Under the pieces are notes generated by a model. That model was not told the origin of the DNA and did no database searches. It saw only the letters and a list, made by a program, of their open reading frames with translations. A stretch of DNA of 64,000 nt from Acidaminococcus massiliensis (GTDB lineage Bacteria; Bacillota; Negativicutes; Acidaminococcales; Acidaminococcaceae), in NCBI RefSeq assembly GCF_900095825.1, contig NZ_LT608315.1, positions 2,560,213 to 2,624,212 on the forward strand. The letters run 5' to 3'. A program made the position numbers and the translations under genes. Within the stretch, counting starts at the first letter, position 1, and every line of letters begins with the position of its first letter. Below are positions 1 through 9,800 of this stretch, piece after piece.

Positions 1-443
1 GTAGAGCCTTCTGCCTCCGTGGAGATGACCAGATCGTTCGCTTGGCCTTCCCCTTTCACCAGTTGTTGATTGGCCTCATCCATCGGTTGGCCCTTGGTGG
101 AATCTTCCGTATCTTGACGCAGGGTATCGGTCTCCGTACCGATGACCGTATTGTTCTTCCCCGCTTTCTTTTCCCCTTCTCCGTGGACCTGGTTCCCAAT
201 GGTCAGGTTGCCATTATCATCATAAACTGCAGTTCCTCCGTTGCCCAGATCGATTGGATCAGCCGCCCAGGCTCCCGCTGGCCAGATAAACCCCAGTGCC
301 AGCGCCAAAGTCAAGGCACAGGCACTTCCTGGGTTCCTGTTTTGCCGGCTGGCACGTTCCTTCCCGTGGTTCCGGGCGATTTCCGACACCACCACCCAGC
401 TGTTCCGTACTTTGCTCCAAATGACTTTGTAAATGCGATTCAT
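1..443 (-). CDS. Trimeric autotransporter adhesin, N-terminal part (cut by window edge)
   Basis: The frame is open from the ATG at 443 down to the window edge, giving 147 codons and no stop. Residues 1-24 start MNRIYKVIWSKV and match the extended signal peptide region (ESPR) of type V secreted proteins. A hydrophobic signal core follows (LTLALALGF, about residues 44-52) and a likely cleavage site after AWA. The next residues are polar, with NGNLTIGNQVHG resembling YadA-type head repeats. An SD-like GGGGGGAG lies 4-5 bases before the ATG. The first 30 residues are almost identical to the adhesin encoded upstream at 886-11952, so this is a tandem paralogue on the same strand. A classical monomeric autotransporter with an ESPR cannot be excluded because the C-terminus is outside the window. 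Confidence 0.85.
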   Translation of the reverse strand, partial: MNRIYKVIWSKVRNSWVVVSEIARNHGKERASRQNRNPGSACALTLALALGFIWPAGAWAADPIDLGNGGTAVYDDNGNLTIGNQVHGEGEKKAGKNNTVIGTETDTLRQDTEDSTKGQPMDEANQQLVKGEGQANDLVISTEAEGS

Positions 444-550
444 ACTGCTCCCCCCATGATGATACTGTATCCACCCAAAATAAAATGATTTTTCACACAA
501 GATTATCCTTGTTATTGACTAAACATAGTTCTGCTGCAATGACTATTTTT

Positions 551-579
551 AATGTAGCACATGGCAATTGTCTGTTCAA
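551..579 (-). promoter_or_regulatory. Putative promoter of the partial adhesin gene
   Basis: Reading leftward, TTGAAC (579-574) is separated by 17 bases from TACATT (556-551), about 105 bases before the ATG at 443. The fit to a sigma-70 promoter is moderate. The rest of 444-828 is AT-rich and holds an A/T stem (AGAAGAAAAAAA paired with TTTTTTTCTTCT, about 645-680); I see no gene in it. Confidence 0.45.
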
Positions 580-828
580 GCTGCAATATCTATGTATTTG
601 TTTAATTTTATGGAAGTGAAAAATAGCTGGCAAGAAAGTGAGGAAGAAGAAAAAAAATCGCTTTTTTTCTTCTATTATCAGGCATAACTGCTGGATTTAA
701 TTGATTGTATATCTTCGTTTTTTTGCAAGTTCATCCGTTTTTGGCGTATTTTGATGATTTTCCAGTGTTTCATATAGAAAACATCTTTTCCCGCCAGAAT
801 GGTACAAATCTGCATCTATCACGCAGAA

Positions 829-872
829 GAAAGAGGAGGTGCTGCACAGGCTGTGCAGTACCTCCTCTTTCT
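829..872 (-). terminator. Rho-independent terminator of the large adhesin gene
   Basis: This near-perfect inverted repeat begins 13 bases past the adhesin stop codon. The arms contain AGAGGAGGT and CTGCACAG and close on a 2-base centre, and the leftward transcript ends in a pyrimidine-rich run (CCTCTTTCTTCT). Its CTGCAC core recurs in many terminators of this window. Confidence 0.75.
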
Positions 873-885
873 ATCTGCAAATCCA

Positions 886-3800
886 TCACTTCCTGTGATG
901 GTCCCGGTCATCCTCCACCGTCCGTACCCGTTCGATGGTAGGCTTCCCTTTCTTATCCTTTTCCACCACCGCAATGGTGATGTATTGGAGTTCTCCGTTG
1001 AATTCTTCCACCAGTTTGTCCAGGGTCCCGTCCCGGTTCAGTTCCGGATTGGAGGCAGCCCCTGCATTGATGGCTCGGTACAGCAGGGCGGCGAATTCAT
1101 ACCGGCTCATCATCCGGTTCCCTTTGAATTCTCCGTCTTCATACCCTTCCACAATGCCGGCCTTGGCCAGTTTGGTCACGTAATCATAGGCCCAGTGGTT
1201 CTTGGGCACATCCGGGAACAGCACATGATGCTCTGCTCCGCTGCCACTCACCACCGGTTTTCCAGCCAGAGTGTTCACCATCTGGGTCAGTTTCCCCACG
1301 GTGGCTTTCAGGTCCCGGATTTCCTTGGCCATGGCCACCCGGCTGTTGGACACATGGTTGTGCTGGCCGATCTTGAAGGTGGCCCCAACGTTCACCATGT
1401 TCTCTCCTCCGCCGGTGCTGCCGCCGATGCTGAACATCACATCTTCGTTGGGCCGGTAGAAGGCTCCCAGGGCCACAGCATTGGCTCCGCTGTAGTTCCC
1501 GGCCCCCACCGCAAAGTCCAGCTTGTCGTCCGGGTCGAAATCCAGGGGATGGAGGGCGGCCAGGGCGGCTGAATTGGCCCCCACCCGGTCCACCCGGCTT
1601 CCCAGTTTGTCCAGGCTGCTGCCCAGCTGGTTGATGGCTCGGCCGGTCTGCTGGAGCTGGCTCACGTTCACCGCATCCGTCGGCGCCGTCCCCGGTGCCA
1701 CATTGTGGATCTGGTTGCCGCCCATATCCACCTTGCCGTCCTGGACCGTAATATTCCGGTTGGAATCCCCGGTTTTCACCGTCAGACCGCTGTTGTTGAT
1801 GGTCGTGTTGCCTGTCGTGACGCTGTTCAGACCGGTAATATCCTTGGCCAGGCGCACATTCAGAGTATTGTCATCTCCTTTCACGATGCCGATGTTGTCA
1901 GCGCTGCTGATTTCTTTGGCACCGCCCTTCAGGTTCAGGGTCTCACCCAGGCCCACTTTCACTTCCTGGCCGTCATCCCCTTGGAATTTCCGGCCGCTGT
2001 TGACCTTATCGCTGACAGTCTTCAGCTGGTCTTCCGTGGCCGCCCGGCCACTCTGGATGTTCTTGCCATCCCACTTGGTGTTTTCCAGGCCGTTCAAGAA
2101 GTTTCCATTTGCCGGGTTGCTGTCGCCGGCCGTATTGGCCTGTTTGCCCAGGGTCATAGCATTGTCACCGGACCCGATGGTCACCTGTCCTTTGGAGCCG
2201 TCCACGGTGACCTGGTTGGCCCCGTCGCCAGCCGTGACTTTGGCGCCGTTTCCGTCGATGGAAACCTGTTTGGATGCATCCGTTTCATCACCGAGGGTGA
2301 TGTTGTCATTCAGATTGACCGTGTGGTCGTCTTTTACGGTGATGTTCTTGCCGCTCTTGGACTTGACCGCTTCAGCCGCCTTACCGGCTTCGTCTCCGGC
2401 GATTTTCTTCACATCCCCGATGCTGGCCGCATTGTTGTCGCCGGCCTCCGCATATTGCTTGCCGTCGATGCCGCTGGCGATGTTGGTGATCTGCTTGGTT
2501 CCGCCGTTGATGCCCTGATCCGTAATGGTGATGTCACCGACTTTGACCTTGTTGGTTTCCACGCCATCACCGTTGATGGTAGTATTCCCAGCCTTGATGC
2601 TGCCGTCTTTGGTCAAGTCCACATCCTTCTTCAGGGATACTTCCAAGGCATCGCCGTTGACCTTGGTTTCGATGTTCTTCCCATCGCCCTTGACGGTAAC
2701 CGTCTGGCCCAGGTCTTTCTTCACGGTGCCGCCCGCTTCGTCAGCCAGGCCGAAGCCGCCTTTATCCTTACCGGAAATATCCGTGATGGCCTGACTCAGC
2801 TGGCCTTCCGTCGCCGCCCGGTCAGCCACCATATGGCCAGCATCCCACTGGGTATTGTCCAGGCCGGTGATATAGTTGCCTTTGGCCGGGTTGGGGTCCC
2901 CATTCTGGTTGTCCTGCCGGCCGATGGTAATCTTATGGACCCCGCTGCTGTCCGGGCCTACGGTGATGGCTTCGAAATCCGGCCGGTTGGTCATGACGAT
3001 TTCCAGCCCATCTCCCGCCGTATTCTGGCGGACCCCCAGGTTGCGGATGGATACCCGGCTCTTGTCAGCCAGCATTTCTGCATCATCGATGCCGCCCTTG
3101 AGGGACAGGGTGTCATTGAGCCTCCGGGCGACCACGTTACCGTCGTTGCCCACGAACTTCAGACCGTCGTCCAGGGTGGCCACCACATGGTGTTCCGTAC
3201 CGCCTTTTTCTTCATACATCAGCCGAGTGATGCCGTCCTTGCCAGGCTGGCCGTCCACGCCGGGGATGCCGTCTTTGCCGTCAGTCCCTTTGGCTCCCAC
3301 CGTCTTGATGAGGGTGGTCACAGAGCCGTCAGCCCCGTTCCTGCCGGCAATTCCAATCTGGCCGTCATTGCCGTTCTTCCCGTTCGCCGTGATCGTCTGG
3401 GTGGTCACATCATCCGCCAGGCTGAAGGTGACCTTGCCGTTTTCCGCTTGGGTCACGATTTGATTGGCTGTACCGCTGAAGGTGACGGCTTCACTGAGCT
3501 TATTGCTGCCTTCAGTATTGTTGTCGCCCTTGTATTTCAGATCCACAGCTCCTGCCACTTTCGTGGTATCCACGGACAGGTCATAGTCATGGCTGGTGGC
3601 ATTGGGGTCATTGGCATTTCGATCCACTACGGATACACTGCCGTCGGTAGATTTCACGGTAGTCCGGCGTCCATCGGTGATTTTTTTCACATCCCCGATA
3701 TTGGCGCCATTGTTGTCGCCGGTATCGGTGTATGTATTCCCCAGGCCGCTGCCCATGTTGGTGATCTGGTTCCCTGCCATGGAAACGGTGGTCTTGCTGA

Positions 3801-6800
3801 TAGCAATGGTCCCCTTGCCGTCTTTCCCGGCTTTTTCAATAGTCAGGCCGTCGCCATCCACGGTGGTATCCCCAGTCTGTATGCTGGTAAGGTTCTTCAG
3901 TTCCTTGGCCAGGCGGATTTCCAGTTTTCCGTTGGAGCTTTCTTCCGCTGCTTTTGTGGAAACGACACCGATGTTGCCATCCGCAACAGCCGTCAGTTTG
4001 GTTGTATCGGTCTGGCCGCCCAGAACATCCAGCTGAGTGTTGAGCTTACGGGTCACCACATCGCCGCTGTCCCCGTGGAATTTCAGGCCGTCATCCAGGG
4101 TAGCTCCCTGATGTTCCTGACCAGCCGGATCCTTGTAGACAATGCGGGTCAGAGTTTCTCCATCCTTTCCGTCGACCCCCGGTCTGCCCGGCTTCGTCCA
4201 GATGTCCACCATGCCGTCCTTGCCGTTGAGTCCGATATGGCCTTCGGCGCCGTCCACACCATCCACGCCGTCTTTGCCGGTGATGGTGACGCCATCCTTG
4301 CCGTCTTTGCCTTTGACGGAAATGCCGTCTTTGCCGCTCAGGCCGATGGTACCATTTTCCCCTTTGATGGAGATGCCGTCTTTCCCATCGAGGCCGATGC
4401 TGGATTTTCCGTCTTTTCCGTCAATGCCGATACGGCCCGGTGTCCCTGGCTGGCCGTCTTTCCCATCCTTGCCGGTGACGGTGATGGTCTGGGTCATCAG
4501 GTCGTCAGCCAATTTGAAGGTGACTTTGCCATTGGTGGCTTCGGTGACGATCTGTCCCTCCGTGCCATTGAAGGCCACTGTATCCTTCAACTGGCTGGTT
4601 CCCGTACCGCTATCCCCGCTGTAGTGCAGACTGGATTCGGCGGCCAGGCGCTTCACATCTCCGATGTTGGCGGCATTGTTGTCCGTATTGTAGGTATAGG
4701 TCTTGTTGCCCTTTCCATCGTCGGTGATTTCCGAGGCCCCGCTGGCCATATGGCTCACCTGGGTATCCACAGGATTGCCATCGGCGTCCGTGGCTTCAAA
4801 GGTCACGTGGGTCTTGTCCACCTTCCCATCCTTCATATCATACTTTACGGTCCGGTCGTAGGCTTCGTCCACCTTCGTCTTGGAAGCGATGTCTTTGAGG
4901 GTGATGGTCTTGTCCGGATACTTCGGATCATTGGTATGTTCCGTATCCCGGACTGTCAGGGTCAGTTCTCCATTGGTGGCGGTATAGCTGCCGTCATCCG
5001 TATTGGGATTCTGTACCAGCTGATAATCCGTGCGTACGGTATTGCTGTCGGTAATGCTCTGAGAAAGCTTGGCCAGCTGGTCTTCCGTTGCCGCCCGGCC
5101 GCTGACATATTCCGGATCCACCACGTTCCAATCCTTGTTAGAAAGGCCCGTTGCATAGCTGCCTGCGGAGGGATGGTTGTTCTTGTTGGTGGTGAGCTCC
5201 GTATTGCTGAAAGCCCCGAAGGTGGCATTTCCGGCTTTCAGAGTACCGTCTTTATCCAAGTCCACATGTTTCGCCAGGCGGACATAGAGCTTGCCGTCCT
5301 TGTTCTTCACCCCGATGTTGTTGTCCGTCAGGCTGTCCAGGTCGGCTCCCCCGATGATATCCAGCTGCTCGTTGAGCTTCTTGCTGATGACTTTCGCGGT
5401 ATCGGTCTGGCCGTCGTCCCCGGCGAACTTCAGGCCGTCCTCCAAAGTGGCCACGGTATGGAGGTCTTTCCCATCGGTGCCGTCCTGGCCGTTCTGATAG
5501 ACGATCCGGGTGATGTCCGTACCGTCCACCCCGGGCTTGCCGTTGGTGCCATCTTTCCCCGGCTGGCCCTTTTCCGTGCGGATGATGGTGGTGGTGATGC
5601 CGTCTTTCCCATCCTTGCCGTTGATGCCGATGGAACCAGCAGCTCCCTTTTCTCCCTCTTTTCCGGCCTGGCCTACAGTGACGGTGTTGGCCGTCAGGTC
5701 CTTATCCAGCTTGATGGTGATGTTGCCATTATCGTCCACTTCCGTGGTCACGTTGTCCGCACTGTAGGTATGCCCGGACACCGGATCGGTGCCCTGGACC
5801 TTGATGGTCCCGCCCATTTTTACATTGTGGACTTTCCCATCCGCTGTAGTCCGGGTATTGGCATCGAAATTCAAGCCTTTGTAATGGTCCACCACCCCTT
5901 CGAAGCCTCCGATGGTGATGTTATTGCTGACGCTCCCGTCCGCATTCTGGACCTTCAGGGTCACGGTCCCATCCTGGGCTACCGTATATTTCCCATCAGC
6001 GGCATCCGGGTTCTGCACCAGGCGCAGGTCGTTTTTCATCACGTTGCTCAGGTCGATGGAAATCTTTTTCGGATTTCCCTGTTCATCCCGGTCATTCCGG
6101 GTGATTTCCAAGGTCTTCCCGTCAGCAGTCACACTGCCCCCCGTAGCATAATAATCGTGGAGGCCAGTGATTTCGACCTTTGTAGTCTTATTGTTTTCTG
6201 TCAGGGTGAGTTTTCCCGAACCATCATTGACCGTAGGCTGGCCATTGTCTGTACCGTTATCAGTGTGATACGTCACTTCCCCGCCGGTAACGTATACATC
6301 ACCGGAAACAGTACCCTGCTTGATATCTTCTGCGACTTTTTTCAGCTGGTCTTCCGTAGCCGCACGGCCGCTCTGGATTTTAGTAGCGTCCCAGTTGATA
6401 TTTGTCAGCCCCGTAATGTAATCATTTTCATCGGGGTTGGCACTGGCTCCCCCAGACTGCTTTCCAATGACAATGCCTCCCGTATAGCCAGTCTCCGTCT
6501 TACTGCCGCCCACCCGGACGGTGTTGAACCGCACATCGTCGGCTGTGGCAATGGTCACGTTATCTGTGTTGGTCGCATCGCCAGTAATGGTGATGTTCTG
6601 GCCCTGGATCAGGTTGACTTTCGGGCTGGTGGGAGTCACGGCTTTCTGCTTGGTGCCGTTCACATCCAGTTCCCAGCCTTTATTCACCGTGTCGATCACC
6701 GGCTGGACGGTGCTGTTGGCGATGTTCTGCACATCCCCGATGTTGGCTCCATTGGTGGTGATATCGTACTGGTTGGTGGCCTTATTGATGCCACTGCCCA

Positions 6801-9800
6801 TATTGGTGACCTGATTGCCGCCAAAGGAAATCTTATTCCCGTTGAGGACCACGTTCTTGGTTTCATCATTGGGGTCATTGGTGATCGTGATTCCGCTGTC
6901 GTCCTGGACGGTCTTGCCGGTGGTGACGGAAATCAGGTCTTTCAGTTCCTTGGCCAGTTTCACCGTCAGGGTGTCGGTGCCATTGGAAACGACGCCGATA
7001 TTGCCGTCAGTAAGGCTGTCCTTGCTCTTCACGCCGCCGTTGATGGTGGTCTTCTGATTCATGGTCCGAACAAAGCCGGTGTTGTCGGCCGTGCCGTCTG
7101 CCTTGATATCTCCGGCGTAGATTTGGCCGTCATCCATGGTAGCAATATCGTGGTGGAGTCCCTGGGCATCGTCATACCGCAGCCGGGTGGCCTTGGTTTC
7201 GTTGTCAGACGTAGTGATGTTCTTACCGTCCGTCAGGGTCTTGTCTCCATAATGGACGCTGGTGTCCGCCTGGGCCGCTTTGCCCTCATTGTCTTTCTTA
7301 TCAGGATTGCCTGTATAGATCACATCGCCGGTGGTCACCGTGGTAAAGGTGGGCTTTTCATCCATAAGGATGGAGATGTCCCCGTTTTCGGCGATGCGGG
7401 TGGTCAGGTTGGCCTTGCTGTAGCTGTGCCCATCTGCTTCATCGCTGGCCTTGATGGCGATGGTATCCCCCAGGCTGCGTTTCACCACTTTGTACCCCTT
7501 ATAGTTTTCCTTGGTGTTGGAAGCATCCTTGGTGTTGGTGGTAAAGCTCAGTCCGCTGTTGATGGCATCTGTGTTCGTTTTGATGATCTTGGTATTGTTT
7601 TCGATGGTGGTGGTATTGCCGCTCACCGCATCGGATACGATCCGCAGTTCATCTTCCGTGGCAGCCCGACCGCTCACATAGGTGGGATCCTTTACGGTCC
7701 ATTCCGTATTGGTCAGCCCTGTCACAAATTCTCCGCCTTTGGCATGGCCTCCAGTGGGCTGGCCGTTCTGGACTGTATCCAGCACCCCATCGGCATGGTG
7801 GCCGATTTTGGCTGTGCCGGCCGTGACCGTATTGAGGCCCGTGAGGTCTTTATTCAGTTTGAGTTCCAGCTTGCCATTGTCTCCATCCTGGCTGGAAACC
7901 ACGCCGATGTTGTTGGCAGTGGCCAGATTGTCCGGATTGGTCTCTCCGCCGGTGACGCTGAGTTTTTGATTCAGTTTCACCGCAGAAGCAGTGCCCTGAT
8001 CGCCGCTGAATTTCAGCCCATCATCCAAAGTGGCGATGAACTGGGTGGAACCGTTGGTGATGTCCCCATATTCCAGACGTTTGAATTCATTGGCTTCGTC
8101 AGCCGGATTGGACTGGCTGTCTTTCAGATAGGTGATGCCGGAACTGATGGCGTTGAAGATATAGGTCGGCGTCTTGCCCGTATTGTCGAACAGGGCCACA
8201 TAGCCGCCCGTATCCTGACCGATGCCCAGGACCACCTGGCGTTGGTCGTTGGTGCCATCGTTCTTCACCACAGAGACAGTGGTCCCGTCAATCTTCACCG
8301 CTTCTTTCACCGGATACGTCTCTTTGGATCCCGGAGCCGTCCGGAACTGGGCCACGCTGTTCACTACCAGGCTGCCGCCTTTGTGTTCTTCCTGTTCGCC
8401 CAGGACCACATCTTTGCTCAGGGCCACGTCGTAATTGGCCTGGCCGCCGGTGGTCTGCCGCTTCAGTTCCAGATTGCCGCCTTTGACCAAGGCATCATCA
8501 GCGTCGGCCTTCTGGCCCCCAACGGAAACAGTGGTGTGTTTCCCTGCCAGTTTGCCCACTTCTTTCAGCTGGGCCAGGTTCACCGCATCCGTATCCTGGG
8601 AGCCGGCTGCCACCCCGGTGATCTGCCGGGTCAGGGTGCTTCCGTTGCCCACCGCGATGGCATTGGCATTGGCAACCCAGGCGGCAGAAGTTTGGGTCGT
8701 TTCCGCCCCGGTGGCGGCATCATACCCTTTGACACCGCTCTGCCGGTCAGCTACGGATCCGCTGCCCAGTGCCACCGTATCCGCCAGTTTAGCCTGTGCA
8801 CCATTGCCGATGGCGGCGGCATTCTCTGCCGTTTCTGCTACCGTGCCACCCAGAGCCGCCAGGGAGTTCTTAGCCGCTGCCGCGGAGCCGATACCAAAGG
8901 CAGTAGAAGCTTCACCGGAAGCTGTAGAATTTTCGCCAAAGGCTGCAGCATTTTTCCCGCTGGCCGTAGAATCGCTGCCAAAAGCAGTGGCACTTTCCCC
9001 GCTGGCAACCGTCCGTTCTCCAAAGGCCGTAGCATAGGTTCCGCTGGCTACGGTGCCGACTTTCGTTGTCGTACCATCTCCATTATCAACGACTTTGTCT
9101 CCGCCGCCCCAGGCCGTGGCGTACTGACCCGTGGCCTGGTTCTTATTGCCAAAAGCTGTCGCTCCGATCTTTGTCGCCTGGGTCAGATTACCGAAGGCCG
9201 TAGCATTCTGCCCGGAAGCGATGGTGTCAATGCCAAAGGCCGTCGCATTGGACTGGGTAGCCTGGGTCCGCTGACCAAAAGCTGTGGCCCGTTTTTCCGT
9301 TGCTTTAGTTCCCTGCCCGAAGGCCGTGGAATTGCTGCCACTGGCTGTACTCCGTTCCCCGAAGGCCACAGAATTATCCCCGCTGGCCACATTGTTTGCC
9401 GCTGCCGCCGAAGTGTCCGTCTGCTGGCCTCCAAAGGCCAGAGCATAGCGGCCGGTAGCTGTGCCGTACTGACCAATGACCGTAGCCCCTACGCCGTCCG
9501 CTGTTGCACCTGTACCGATGGCTACAGCATTTTCTTTTGTTGCCTTTGCATTGACCCCCGCAGCCAGAGCGTTGTTCCCCGTAGCACCGGTATTATTGTA
9601 GTTGGTATCGTTGGCCGGATCTACGGAGTTCACACTGTAATCGTGGACGCCGCTGCCGCCGGTGCCGCTGCCGCCGCCATTGTTGACCAGACTGACCACC
9701 TGTTTCAGCTGGGCCACGTTCACGGCATCCGTGTCTTCTTTCCCAGCTGCCACATTGGTGATCTGGCGAGTTTGCTGGGCATAGTGGATGTTTTTCGTCC

